This document shows, in pieces, positions 13,479 through 26,600 of a DNA stretch of 64,000 bases. Under the pieces are notes generated by a model. The model worked only from the letters and a program-made list of their open reading frames with translations, did no database searches and had not been told where the DNA came from. A program made the translations under genes and the position numbers. The DNA comes from Rhyzopertha dominica (taxonomy: Eukaryota > Arthropoda > Insecta > Coleoptera > Bostrichidae). The DNA is taken from positions 26,532,286 through 26,596,285 of the forward strand of contig QCXZ01000064.1 of NCBI GenBank assembly GCA_025024175.1. Direction: 5' to 3'. Each line of letters begins with the position of its first letter. Within the stretch, counting starts at the first letter, position 1.

Positions 13479-13486
13479 GTCCTGGA
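13479..13486. repeat. 8-bp target-site duplication, left copy
   Basis: GTCCTGGA, repeated exactly at 14362-14369. An 8-bp duplication is the hallmark of hAT insertion. Confidence 0.9.
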
Positions 13487-14361
13487 TAGTGTTGGGCGAT
13501 ACGTATCGATACTTCTATGTACCGATACTTTTTCTTTCGATACCCGATATTTTGTATCGATACTTGGAGTTTCGATATTTCGCTTGATCGATACCAATCA
13601 GAGTGGTATCAAATTATTTATTTTCTACCAATCATATCCTCGTTATTTTCCATTAAAGTTGCAGAAAAATAGTGGCAACGATTTTGCTACAGTATAGCAT
13701 TATATTTTTATACCCACTCTGCCAAACCATATAGCAAAAAAATATATATCCTCAATACTATAGGAACTCTTCTTATAGAACAACATTGCAATAATGTAAA
13801 TTTTGCCCGTATAAATAATTTATTGGAGGCTCTAATTTGTGTTTATAATTGGATTATTCTTATAAGAAATCGTGAACGTTAAAATGGCCGATTACGTCTT
13901 AAAAATGGCTTAGCTAAATTATCAAGGTATGTGCATGTGCACTTTTTTTATAATTATTAGTAATACAACTGCAACTTAAAACATCCGGTGAATTTTATTT
14001 GTGTTGGTCTTTTTTTAGCAAATATGACCATTTTAGTTCAGCCTTTTTTCATCAAATGTGTTCTTTCTAACCACTGTCCAAATAAACGCAAAATAACAAT
14101 TTAACTAACAATTAATAAAATTCAGTTATTCAATTCGCTGTCCTTGGTGACAAAATTTTTTATATCTTTAACATGATGTACTAGTAACTGACGAAGCTGA
14201 AGAATAGAAAGATTATTAGAAACAGTGATGTAACTGATATAAAACAAGAAGTGTTTTAATTCATTTTATTTCGATTTGCTATTTTCTGGATCGATATTTA
14301 TCCGCTATTACGAATATCGATACTCAGAAAACGATACATTTTGATGTATCGCCCAACACTA
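13487..14361. mobile_element. 875-bp non-autonomous hAT element
   Basis: Bounded by perfect 16-bp terminal inverted repeats TAGTGTTGGGCGATAC and flanked by exact 8-bp duplications (13479-13486, 14362-14369). The subterminal regions are crowded with TATCGATA-like motifs (13498-13600 and 14285-14345), as in hAT elements that bind transposase at subterminal repeats. No transposase frame is present, so it must have been moved by an enzyme encoded elsewhere. Confidence 0.92.
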
Positions 14362-14539
14362 GTCCTGGATCATACAACTTAAGGCCATTGGACTTCCTCA
14401 TCTGGAGTTATTCAAATATCAACGAGCCTTACTACCACGCAACACTTAAAGAAGAAGATCCACTGCAATGCAGCTGCAGTTATACCAAACCGTGACTTCA
14501 TCAAGAAAATCAAGCGTGCCAGCTAAACGGAGGACACAT

Positions 14540-16990
14540 GACTAAATCAAAATTCAGTACTTGCTACAAACTCTTTGACTTACACTACCTCAATGAGACA
14601 GCTTTTTTGTATGCCAATGAATACTAAATTTTGTGGGCGCTTTCTTATAACAATAACTAGTCATAGCCGCCAAATTCAAACATAAAACACCGTTTGGCAT
14701 AAGAAAATTTATACGTAACAAGCTGAAATATGTTTAAAATTTATGACTTCGCGAATGGCCACCGATTACCATCTGCAACTATGTTTACAAGTCAGAATTT
14801 GCAAAACGTCCCTACTGCCATAATAAAACTACTTTTATAATGTCAAAATGCAGACGCAGAAGAAGACATTTGATGGTTGCGACACTAGCATATATTAACG
14901 CAAGATTTGAACCTCAGAGAGACTTATACATGTAGTATTACAAGAGTAAGTAGATATTATGTGTAATAATATTACTAAACGAAATTTAGCATTTCCAAAT
15001 CTTAAAGTAGTACAAGACTGTTGAGTTTCAAAGCAATTCAAACTAAAATGGGCCCAAGGGAAAAATACAGTACGCGGATGCACGAAATTGACTAACTCAA
15101 TTATTTGCGAAATAAACCGAAGCTCCTTCATATAAATTGACCCGCATGACATCGCAAATCAGGTCTAGAACAGAACCACATTATCACGCTTTGCTAAACA
15201 CGCCCGAAACATTGTTACACGGTCAACCTGTTCTGCATCTACCCTCATCTCACAGCAATTATCTTGTAGTTCTTAGTTACGTCATTAACATTGTGCCAGC
15301 TTAATTTGGCGAAATATCAAGTTGTCTCGGGATGTGATGAAGTAACCCTCGTCTTCAACTAAGAGGGTGGCTGGTTATACACAGAGTGTTCGAGTGAAGG
15401 TGAGCAATCTATCGCGAGCGTATACAACACACACTTTTCCATACAACGTCACTCATCCCTGAACCTACCACACGAAACCTTTATCATAATTTAGTGGCAT
15501 AGGGCAAAGCCAGTGCGATTTGAGATTAGAAGCGACAGAATAATTATTGATTGCTATGTTGTGTAATTCCTACATACGTCATTACTTATTTTTACGTCCA
15601 TGGTTCGAGACTAATTGCATATTTTACATACTGCAGCACTCCAATATTCCGAATTACTTGTCTGGCGTTACTTTTACAACCAAACAAACTTGATATAGGT
15701 ATTTGTGTGCTGTAGCGCTTGCAGCTCCCATTGTCCAAGCGAAGTTGAGAATTTTCTTTTCGTATTTTCCGAGGAAGTGTTAAGTTACTACCATACAATG
15801 TTATATTTGATTACTACATACTGCTTAACAAGTAACAAAATTCTAAACCATTAAATAACTCCAAACTTCACGTCACAAAATATAAATATAAATAGACCAC
15901 CGTCAGCGGCTGATTGGCGAAAAATTCTCCGGAAAGGCGCATGAATAAAGTAACAAAAAACGACATAAAACTGTCCTGAATTAAATCATGAAACCATATA
16001 CTAAATTATAACAAATAATTTAAGAGGAAAGTACATCAATACAGACGTAAAATATTAATAAAGATTACTTGACTAGATCTTAATTTGTAAGAAGACAGTA
16101 CTGCTAAATCAGTGTTAATTTGAAAATTCCGGAAGAAAATTAAAAAACTCATTGTTATGCCAACTTTTACATATTGTACGACAGTGGAAGTCGTTTTATT
16201 GCTTTATGAACTTTCTGTGTATATTGTTTACGTGCCTTTATTCATAACCATTTTAAAAGTATCTTGATATATAAATTTAAATCCTGTTTCATGATTATCT
16301 TTGAAAATTGGTAAATTATAAAATCTGTAAAACAATCTGATAAACAATGAATGTTTATATTTATAAAAGATTTGAGATGACAATACATAGTGCGTGTATT
16401 TTTTCAGTAAATGTCAAAATCAAAACGTCCATTGTTTATGGAGACTGTTAAATCAAGAAACTGTAATTTTTTATTATTTTCATGTTCTACTTTGATTTTG
16501 AGGATGGCTACTGACTGTTTAGTACATTTAAAAAGAAATCCAAATCAAAATTGCAGTTCACAATTCCAACATCAAAAATCAATCCCAGAATTTTCAAATT
16601 TACTCTAGTTAGGCTAATGTATACGCCTATTTGTTCGTCAAATACGAAATTTGAAACTAAAAGTATTTCTAGCAAACTATAGCTTCATCAATAAGAACAC
16701 GGGGAAATATACTACTAGTACATTTAATTCTTTGAATTAAGTCAACAGAGCTGCTGATTGACATATCTGCATATCTTCTCAAACAGAAAGATTAGATAAT
16801 TGCCTTATTAACAACCATTTACTTATTTTGTAGATAGGTAGGCGCCTCGGTGCTTGAAACCATAGGTCTACAGGAGTTATCTTCTTCATGAATTTTGGGC
16901 AGAAAATACATATATGGTGTTTTGAAGATTCTTATTCTTAAATTTAGACTGTTTATTAAATTAGGGCATTGGTTCAACGATTACTTACTT
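14540..16990. other. Non-coding stretch, nothing recognised
   Basis: AT-rich with a mildly GC-richer patch at about 15160-15500. No domain, paired terminal repeat or credible exon found. Confidence 0.55.
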
Positions 16991-16999
16991 ACAGTCTAA

Positions 17000-17400
17000 C
17001 ATTTCTTACAATCTAAAGGGTGGTTTTTATCGAAAGGTATATAAGGACCTTCTTTTAACAAATTATCAACCGCGCTTATGTAATCTTTTTTATCAAGTAC
17101 AACCACTGCGTTCCCTTTATCCGCCTTCACGTACAGTCTTTTTTTAAACCTCTTTCTCCATGTCCCGCAATCCACGATTATGATAGTTTGTTATCCTTTT
17201 TCTCAATGTGTAAAACTCGTTCATTCGAGGGTAACTTCAGCACGCAAATTTTCCACGTTTAATCGCGTATGATGAATGCCCTGCCTCTTCACCTGATTTT
17301 GACTCAACGTACGGTCTATTTTGAACTCCGCACCGAAAAGTAGGATTCACTGTGCGTCAGAATTGCGAGACCGACAAAAAAATCTAGAAGCATCTAGGCC
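17000..17400 (-). pseudogene. Penelope-like retroelement fragment (probable)
   Basis: The - strand reads KADKGNAVVVLDKKDYISAV (about 17122 down to 17063) followed by DNLLKEGPYIPF. The block KADKGN-x-VVV-x-D-x-x-x-Y is characteristic of the N-terminal part of Penelope-like reverse transcriptases. Upstream on the same strand are patches such as FKIDRTLSQNQVKRQGIHH (about 17320-17260) in shifted frames. No catalytic YxDD or GIY-YIG endonuclease is nearby, so only a short piece survives. Confidence 0.5.
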
Positions 17401-17409
17401 AGTTCTAAA

Positions 17410-20400
17410 CGTAGCTTCTTCGAAAGCACCTGAATATGTTTTCCGATTGTTATTAGTTATGTTTTAAAAGAATGTATTTTCACAAAAGGTCCTATACACT
17501 TATTTGACTTCATTTTGTATTTAAAAATTGTAATAAAGTATTTAATTGCTTCCGTTTTATCCGTGTCATACACCACACGATATGTATTATACGGCAGATA
17601 ACTTCAAATCAAGAAAACTATGTAAACTGTAAGTCAGACCTCACCCCACATGGGTCTTCTTATTTATTATTCCTATAAGCATTACTTATGTGCAGTCTAT
17701 CAAGTCTAACCGCACTGAATAATATAGATGAACGTTCAATATCTATCTAATATTAATTCCTAATTAACCATTGCTACGCTGAGCGTTTACTGCTTATTGC
17801 AACATAAATCTTAATATGATGTAGGCGGGGTTAATAGTTCGCTTATTGTATTTGCCCGGGGAAGAGTTGCTTCTACAATGAAGCAACGTATATTTACATG
17901 TGTTGGCGGATAACGGTATTGAATATTCTGACTGGGTACATCTTTTTATTAACAGAGCGTTCAACAGCAAGAAATTAATGATGAACTAAAGCACCTAAGA
18001 CATTTAGTATCACTACACAGTGTGTAAGTATATAAAATAATAATCTCTTGTGAACGCGAGAACGCTCGGAAACATTCATCCCTGACGTTGCAAAAAATAC
18101 AACTATTCTTTAAATCTAGCCGTCTTTATAATGATTGGGGCCAAATTTTTGGCTATTGCGTTTGAAGCTACAAGCTGAGGTAACTGGAAGTAAATTCTAC
18201 CAGTTAAAATTAACGTTTACATGACAACTGTTAACAAACAGCAGGTTAAGGAGTGTGTCAAGGATTAAGACGTATTATCATTCACATTTTCCTGGACAAT
18301 AATAAGCATTACTTAAACACCACGAAAATTCATTTGATTTCTAAAAGCAATTGTACGTAATTTCTCACTTTCACGCATTTGGAAATATGATTTGGTGGTC
18401 TAAGTCTCATCTAATCAGTATAGCTAAACGATTGTCACGGCCAAATTAAGAGAGGATACTTCATGAAGTCTTAAATGACGCAAATGTACAACGAAAACTT
18501 CGGTAAGAAGCAGCTGGAGAAATAAAAAGTGGAAGATTATGGAAGTTGGTTTACACTCTAACTCAAAAGTGTCATTCGAACTAAAACATTCTGGAACTGC
18601 TGCAAAGTAGCCGGCAACGACCTTATTTCAAATGGAATGTCCTGTATCTTTTACGATTAATTTAAGGCGATCTATGTCTAAAATCAACTATTCCAGAAAT
18701 ATCATGATTTTTGTGAACAAATGACATCTGATGGATTACTTTAAATATCAGTAACTTCATGTTCAGCACACAATAAAAAAATAATACTTGGCTTTCCGAA
18801 AGAACTATTCGTATTTTATTAAATATCTACAGTGGTGGTCAAAATTGCTCATTTCGTTTGACTCAAATATATTTATTATTTCAAATACAGCCACACAACC
18901 ATATGAAGGTTTTCTACTGTATTGATGCAAAATTTAATTATGCGTACATTAGATATACATAATATATATGTACATATCGACGGCCGTTTAAAAATTATTA
19001 GCACTTTCATCAATTTCCTGTTAAAGATAGCAAAAGTCTGGATTGATAGTGTGCCATGGAAACAATGACAATAATTGTTTTAATATAAATTTCTACTGCT
19101 TCAAGTCATAACGGGTTTGTCACAGCCATTACCATAAAAATGTATTTTATTTGGGATTTTTGAACAATATTTTTGTTAACTTACTCATAATTTATGGTGA
19201 ACATATGATATATTTCTAGCCAGGCATCCTGGTAGACCGCGACAAACAAATGATATTATTAAAATGCTTGTCGTAACTGTCAGAACTAAGGACAGTTTAA
19301 GCAGAAAATACAAAAATTAAACCTAAAGTACGTCAGTCTTATTGTGTTCTTTTAGTATTTTGTTCCCAACTAATAAAATTCTTGTGCAAAGGAAAATAAC
19401 GAAGATAACAAAGCAATGATATTGGAGTACTTAACGGCTTATCCCACAAAGTCGTTATGTCACGCAACACAAAATTTTAATATTCTCAAAGGGCCGTTCT
19501 TAAAACAGCACAGATTTAGGCCTATCTCATAGCAAGAAATTCAGATTTTAAAGCACGCAAGTTTTTTTGCAATATCTGAATTTTGCGAGTTTATGGCAAT
19601 AAAAATACCATACCTGTTTCTGGTTAATATTATTTGCAGCGATGAGGAAAAAATTTTCTATATAGGATCACTGCTGGGATAACGGAAAACCTAATAAAAC
19701 AAAGTCATTTTCAGGAATATTAACAATTTAATGTTTCTTGTGCAGCTAAAAACATTCTCAGTCTATATATCTTCTAGGAAAACTGAACACCGATGGGTAC
19801 TTTTATAATTTTAAATGTTTTGAAAAAACTGTCAATTTACCAAGAAAAGTAAATGCTGTCTGATATCAGCATGACAGGGAACCAACCCCTGCATAATGTT
19901 TTATAAGAAATGTTTGATGGTACATGAATGGCAAACAACGGACCTTACTGTTACCCTCCGCGTTCCGTCGATTTAACCCCAAAAAATATATTCTGAAAAA
20001 TATCAAGCAGGCTACACACACTTCAATGAGGAACAGGATGGAGGCGTTGCCTACAATTAATAAAATTTAATTTTGCAGNTAATCAACTAAAATTAAAATG
20101 GCAGCTAGGTATAATCTAGAACCTGTCTTTTGTTAATTTAAACTGATAAAACTTCATGGCGCACTACCAAATTTATATAATGGAGATGCAGACGAAGAAT
20201 TATACTGTTTTGACTTTTTACTGTGTAGCAAACATTAGTTCGCCAACGCCAACAGCACTGATACTGTGGCACAAAAAACTGGATTATTGCTACTTTGTTA
20301 CAAGCTTTTACGGTGATAATAAATTCAAAAAATTGCAACAGAACCATTTTTACAGCAATAAAACGATTGTCATGGTTTCCATAGTACACCATCAATCCAT

Positions 20401-20920
20401 ATACATAATACAAAATCGTTGCAAAATTTAAGAAAACCTATACAAGAATTCCCATAATTGGTTGCTGCCATCGTAATTTGAATTTCCATAAGCTATACTG
20501 AGATGCCAAACACTCTAAAATGTTATATGGTTACAAAACGTCATAAAATACGTATGCCCAGTTTGTGTTTCAATCCATGTAAGCATAAACAGCAATTACG
20601 GACACAAGGCCAAATTTTAATTACTCTTCCGCGCTAGAAGAATGCCATCGTCTTCGTGTTTGCCTTAAAAGTGCTGTTATCACCTAATTTCGAAAGGAAT
20701 GCAACTTTAAGATGAAAAGGCAATCTATCCAGTGTAAGCAAAGTTCGAAAATTACTCGCCATTCATCGAACTAACACGCACAGCGTGAAAACACAATCGT
20801 ATATACATGCAGGCTAATTGAAATAGGCGTCAACGAACTCCGAACTATAAATAAAACGAACAAAAAAATTTCTTCTACGCAAACCAAAAAAGAACAAACT
20901 ATAAAATACGTAAAAAAGGT
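17410..20920. other. Non-coding stretch, nothing recognised
   Basis: AT-rich; the open frames at 20138-20431 overlap almost exactly on opposite strands and look like chance. No paired repeats noticed. Confidence 0.55.
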
Positions 20921-20929
20921 ATTCAACAT

Positions 20930-21260
20930 AAAAAGGCATATAATTGCCACGGTCAAGAGACGGTTGGTTGGTACGGGCAGATGTTGCGCTGCGAGCACGA
21001 ACCAAAACCGCCGCCTATCTCCGTCTCCGTCGCGATCCCGCGGCACGAGTCCATGGACGTACGTCGTGGCGGGAGCGGCATAAATTAAAACGATATAATG
21101 CCAACGGTGAATGAGAAATAAACTGTAACTGTAACTGGCATAGGGACGACGACGCCGAGCAATTACGTACGAATATGAACCGAACGGTCGGGCTTTATAG
21201 AGCTCTCTCGGCGTACCGTTTTTTTACATCGTAAGTATAGTTGTTAGAAAACGCATATAA
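20930..21260. promoter_or_regulatory. CpG-rich island, candidate promoter
   Basis: A compact block much richer in G+C and CpG than its surroundings (CGTCTCCGTCGCGATCCCGCGG within about 21020-21045 and repeated CGACG runs). A candidate TATA motif (GCTTTATAGAG, about 21191) is followed about 40 bases later by a consensus donor, ATC|GTAAGTAT, near 21230. This would fit a promoter and a non-coding first exon on the + strand. No downstream coding exon can be attached to it, so the reading is speculative. A short frame at 21353-21448 with three Ns follows. Confidence 0.3.
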
Positions 21261-22386
21261 ACGCTCATACGTTCCAGTTGAAAGATACAATTTTAAAGGA
21301 CCATCTGATAAAAGCATGATCCGGTCGTTTATATTCAAATATAAATTACAATATGAGCTCGGTAGATTTATCGAAGCCAGTTTTGTCGTTAAAGAATGTT
21401 CAANCGGTGCGACGANGTAGAATGAAAAAGAAATTCACGTTNGCTTAGGTCTTCTGGAAGAAAAATGTCCCAAACCGCAAGATACTTGGCTCGGAGGTCA
21501 AGTATCCACCTCCTGTTTTTTACAGTTTAACCATGTCATGTAGGTACATCATCGAAGCAAAACTGAATAACAATAAGGGTTATTTTCGAAGTTCATGATA
21601 TTTTAAAAGTGAAGGTCTCCTTTTATAAATGGGATACCAGTAACTTTAAGCATTATCAAGTCTAGAAATTAATTCTATATCGAACTGTGTACCTCGTCCT
21701 AACCTTTTTCGATATAATTGTCTGTCATGGAATTGTCGTATTGATTCAGCTAAACTTTTACCCATAGTTAACCATGGAAAACAATTAGTGGATTCTGCTA
21801 TCAATGATGACACCTAGGAAACAAGTAAGCATACGCTTTACATTTCTGATCTTTTAAAAGCTGTTAATACCTATCTAGGAAATTTAGAAAATTATCTATC
21901 TAGCTCTAAAAGAAGATACACTGAATCTGAACAACACTTTCATTTTCAACATTATTTCCTTCTACACTAACGCATTTCTCCCAATGTTTTTTCAACCATG
22001 TTATTCCATTACAATAATTATTTATTCTATAAGTGTTACAGATAATGGATAAAATGCGACTGAAAAGTTATTGCAATACAATGTTTTTTATCCATAATCA
22101 CAGGCATTTAGAACCAAAATCGTCGGAATTGTATCTGACTTCATAAAAAAAAAAATACATTTCGCTGTGACAGCGGCTGCCACCCCAAAAATCATAGAAA
22201 GTAACTAAAGAAATATCGGGAGGTGTTGTAAATAGCAACAATTGCTAGTTATTTTCGATTGTCTATCAACTCCATTTGCAAAAATTTGTGAAGTTGGTGA
22301 GAAATGGAAGAAAGTGGGATAATCCTGAAAAAAACTGCAGAAGCAGAATTTTACGAATTGAATTAAAAACGGTGTATTTCCATAAA

Positions 22387-23124
22387 TGAGGAAGTACTGT
22401 TATCGTATTTCTTAAATTTGAAGAAGAAGATGCAATTTCATCCGTGTGGTCGAAGTATTTAATGCTGAAGGCTGCAATAAAGGTTTATAGAAACACAGGC
22501 ATTGGAAAATATAGTAAGCTCACTGCCTACCTGAAGAGAGTGTCGAGAGGATACAAAGCGAAGAAACCTGCTGTATAGGAAAAGAGCATGTGGAAGAATT
22601 TTTGCGATAAAGAATACTTGATGATCAAGGTAACACCTCATAACTTTCTAGACGTTATAGATTATAGATAATACATGTCGTTGCTGCAAATTAATGAATC
22701 TGAAAATCAGTAATGTAGAAGACAGGGGCGCATATCTGCTTCTTTCGATACCAAAGGCCAAGACGAGCATTTCACGAAAATTCACAATAATAGAAGAAAG
22801 AATCTCGATCAATGCCGTGCAGACATGTACAAAATACATGACCTTACGTCTAAAGGATTTATCGAACGACAGATTCTTTTTACGATACAGTAATCAAAAG
22901 TGTACCTGCAGGAATCAACATTCTCGAAAGTCCCTTCAAGAGTTGCTTCATTTTTGAATCTGGCAAATGCAGAAGCTTATAGCGGCCATTGTACGAGATG
23001 GACCTCGACAACTTTACTGGCTAATAATGGTGCTGACCTCACAACAATTAAACGATGTGGTCGGTGGAGAAGCTCTGCTATAACAGAAAGCTATATCGAG
23101 GATTCTATTTCTAATAAGCAATAA
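22387..23124 (+). pseudogene. Crypton-like tyrosine recombinase relic
   Basis: Collinear blocks on the + strand resemble the tyrosine recombinases of Crypton DNA transposons: EEVLLSYFLNLKKK near 22390; after a frame change SVWSKYLMLKAAIKV and KLTAYLKRVSRGYKAKKPAV ending in a stop near 22578; EYLMIKV; NVEDRGAYLLLSIPKAKTS near 22710; and an open 74-codon end (22900-23124) with NLANAEAYSGHCTRWTSTTLLANNGADLTTIKRCGRW. The HxxR motif is GHCTR, and the candidate nucleophile Tyr lies in ESYIEDS near 23090. A Cys stands where family members usually have His (KRHGGW). Several stops and frameshifts make it inactive. Confidence 0.7.
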
Positions 23125-23199
23125 GCTGAAGGAAAAGGTTCTGCTGGTACTAGTCACATCTTGCAAGAAGAGACATCTGCAGATTTAACAATTAATTAA

Positions 23200-23674
23200 T
23201 ACATAAATTGTATACCCTCTTCGGGTATACTCCATGAGCAGTATACCTTCGGTATCCCAAGTGTGTTGTGTTGCCATCACTTTTTTTGGGCGAAAGGAAA
23301 CCCTTATTAACCCACTGCGCGGATTCTCTTTTGGTATTTTGGTCTCAGTGATAAAACCATCCTTGTCTGTTTCTGATCCGATGCAAGCAATCTGGGTATC
23401 CACCATAAAGACACCTTTCTCATATAAAATTTTCGATCACTTGTATTACTTAAAGACAAATTTTTCAACTTGTTGAGCATTTTCTGTAGTTCGCGCTAGA
23501 ACTTTGATCATCCTGTATCAAAGTCTCTTCCCCACCGACACTGTTTACCAAAATCTAACTTTAAAATGGCTTGGCGCATCTTGCCTCTAATAATTTTAAT
23601 TTCGTTTTAAATTCATTGTCTTCTTTTGTTAAAATTTTTATCACACTGCGGTGTGCCAATTTAGTTTCACTCAT
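23200..23674 (-). pseudogene. Mariner transposase remnant, start to mid-gene
   Basis: The - strand begins at an ATG (23674-23672) with MSETKLAHRSVIKILTKE, very like the N-terminus of one mariner group. After a large internal deletion it continues with fragments in shifted frames: ETKRESAQWVN, SPKK, KVMAT and WDTEGILLMEY, the region between the first catalytic Asp and the second. The second and third Asp blocks are absent. The copy is short and frameshifted. It lies head-on to the Crypton relic, with its 3' end about 75 bp from it. Confidence 0.65.
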
Positions 23675-23689
23675 TTTTCAACACTTAAA

Positions 23690-26600
23690 ACTTAACCACC
23701 TGTGGATAGAGCTTGTCCTCTATTTAAAGAAGAGCATCCGCTGAATGAATAAACAAATTCAAATTAAGACCATTGAAATGAACTTCTTAAACTTCGAAAA
23801 ATTCTGGAATCTCGAGAACATTACTGAAAATAAAGAAATCGTCTTGGTCGTCTTAATTTTTTAGCAACACAAGTTCGATAAATTCAGTGGACATCTTCAC
23901 AGGGTCTACACGTTTTCTAAGAAATGGAAGATGTTAGGGAATTCTTTGAACAGGTGAAACAGAAATCTCGAAATCATTTCCTGCAAAAGGTGATGAACTT
24001 TAAAGCAACGCCTGGAGATAAGCCAGTTTATTTATTATATTATACTCATCATTAGGCGACTGGTTTTCGAACATTTTTTTTTTAATTCTAACTATTCTTA
24101 AACCAGAAGTTCCAATTGTCTCTTCCTTGGTGTCAAATGGGGGTATTGTTTATAAGACATTCGGGAAGTGAGTATAAAACAAATTGAAAATATCAGCATT
24201 TGAGTAGTCTTCTACTTTATAATCAACGCTTTAATTTGCTACTACAATGAATGTTCATTAGCTATCATCTTTTATATCAAACTATATGGCTATATAAAAT
24301 GCAAAAATTTTGCCGAATAATATAGTGTATATAGGCGACCGTTCCATCAGACTTTATATCGATACTATAGTCCGGAATTGGTATAAGGACACCTCAATAA
24401 AGTTCTTAAGTTCTAGACTTACATGAAAATGCTCGAAGTTACACGGTGTTCTATAAAAATATGCACTTTAGTGACTGGCAGCTGACTTCTGAAAACCCTG
24501 TGTAAGGATAGGCCATATAAATAACATTTTTTATGGGCACATTGCAAAATATAAAGAAAATTATTGTTAGTATGGAAGATGCTCAAAATGACCCCGACCG
24601 GAACCCACACATGCAAAAAGGCATCTATATAGGTAAAAAGGTAACTTTTTTACTCGAAAAACATTGCCTGAACTGTGTCAATAAAAAAATAAAAATACTA
24701 AGTACAATTTCATGTTAATCGCGTAAATGATACGAGGTACGAGATGTATTCGTTTTTACAGCATTTGAACAGTTACTACTGATAGTACAACTTTAACACC
24801 CCGTATCTCTAGAACAAAAAAGCTTAAATAGAAGCTTATTTACACTGTCATCTTATTTAAGCCTTCAGAGATATGTGTAACGATATTAAAATAACAATAA
24901 AGAAAATAAAGCACTATTTTACTTGGACAAGCTTTTATAACCTACTTGATCCCTGCCTTACGACACATGAAACTGGATCATCTAAAATATGAAGATCGGC
25001 TACACAGGAACCTTGTTCTAATTATTACACTTTTAATGTCCTTTTTCTTTTTTTTAATTTTCGAAGGAAACATAACGCTATGCAGCTTAACAAAAAGCTT
25101 GCTAATATAAAATAGNAGTTTAATAAGAACCGAGTACTTAAATAAACCCCAAGTTCAATACTTTAGCATACTTTCCAACACAAAAAAAAATCAAGCTCTA
25201 AATATATTAAAAGTCGTCATTAAGTATGAATCTGCAGTGTTCGGAGATAAGTAGGTCGTTAAAAAATATTGTAAATAACAGTCATAGGAGTATATCAAGC
25301 CCATGTGATATTAGTCAACAAATTATGTGTATTGAAAATGGCAACCCTTGAGCGACTTCCCAAAAGACTCTGCAGTGATGGCGTAATATACTCATAATGC
25401 AGAATAATAGTCCTACTTATGTCTAAGTATGTGAATGAAACAGTTCAATATAATTAAAATTTAAAAAATCCACTACAAAGCGAATATCGCATCGACCTAC
25501 GAAAGAGCCTTGCAAAATATTCGCCAATCCAATTAAGAAAAAAATGGGGTTATTGTGGCAGATGTATACGCACAGTTGATTGCAAAATAAAATAAATAGC
25601 TTAAGAACAATCAAAGCGACGGTTGTTAAGAAAATATATCGGTGAAGGCATTCGATCACCTGTCTGCTTGCGCAACATCCACAGTACCTACTCAACTTTT
25701 AAGAGGACTAATCTGCGATGATTAACGAAAGTAGGAACTATTTTAAATTGCAAATGTTCATCTAAAAAGTGATGCCAGTTTAAAATCTGCAAAAGACAAA
25801 ATTAAATATGATTGAATTCAGTTGTAATCAATATTTAAACACAAGAACTGATATTACTGTAGTACAAGTTCCTCTGTGAAAAATTTCAACATTAAGTTTA
25901 TCCTCGCGTTGAAAGGCAAAAGACAAAATGGCTTAATGACTAAAACTTACGAACTAAGAGGTGGTAAATGTTAATGCAAGAGTGAAGTCGATAACTGTTA
26001 ATGTGTAACGTTGGATGCAAACAACTAGAGAGGTTATGAGTCAATTAACTTATCAATCAAGTTACTTCAAACAAAGAATTCGAATCCAATCTGTTCGTTA
26101 AGACATAACTTATTGGATCTTGTGGTTTTCTTTATTTCTAGGCCTCCAGGATGCCCAATCTCTGTATCTTACCGCAAGACTGGATAAGTTTAAAATTTTC
26201 TGGTTTAACGTCACGTTTTGATTTAATTATATGGTTGGTAAATTAGGATGGTGAGTTAGGATCCTCAAAATCCTTAAATGACGATATATTTCAAATGTTA
26301 TTTTAATTTTAGTGTAAATACTCCTCCCTGACTGCTCTATATAGATTGCCGAGCAACAGCCACATTCGAGTTCACAGACTCCTGATTGTTGGAATTAGAA
26401 ATGATTATTAAATATATATATATAGAGGTTGTTCGGAATTTAATTTAATTTAATTGAAAGAATCTGTTTGGGATTATTAACTGAAGGTTGAAATTCCAGT
26501 TTGCGGATACTGAATTAAGTCGTAAGCACGGTATATCTTTTAGTCGCTTGATATACTGACAAATCAATAGAAACTAAAATGGAGGTTTCAAGAATCATAG

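Larger units (their letters stand above)
13090..14530 (+). pseudogene. Tc1-like transposase relic split by a hAT MITE
   Basis: Readable blocks on the + strand: KIIFSDKTFLNVDGS near 13200 (first catalytic region, Asp codon 13207-13209, DEK changed to DKT); LLDIHSHVNREG near 13345 (candidate second Asp, 13352-13354); MWPKEM near 13418, a motif typical of one Tc1-like group; then, beyond the inserted element, RPLDFLIWSY (candidate third Asp 14391-14393) and a decayed C-terminus (IPNRDFIKKIKRAS). When the hAT insertion and one copy of its target duplication are removed, the second and third blocks fall in the same frame, which supports one original gene. Stops and a frame change make it non-functional. 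Confidence 0.5.

Noticed and set aside
16411..16608. 65-codon frame on the + strand
   Set aside because: No domain, no splice context, AT-rich surroundings.
20138..20431. Two 91-codon frames on opposite strands
   Set aside because: They overlap almost base for base, and neither has recognisable motifs or splice context.
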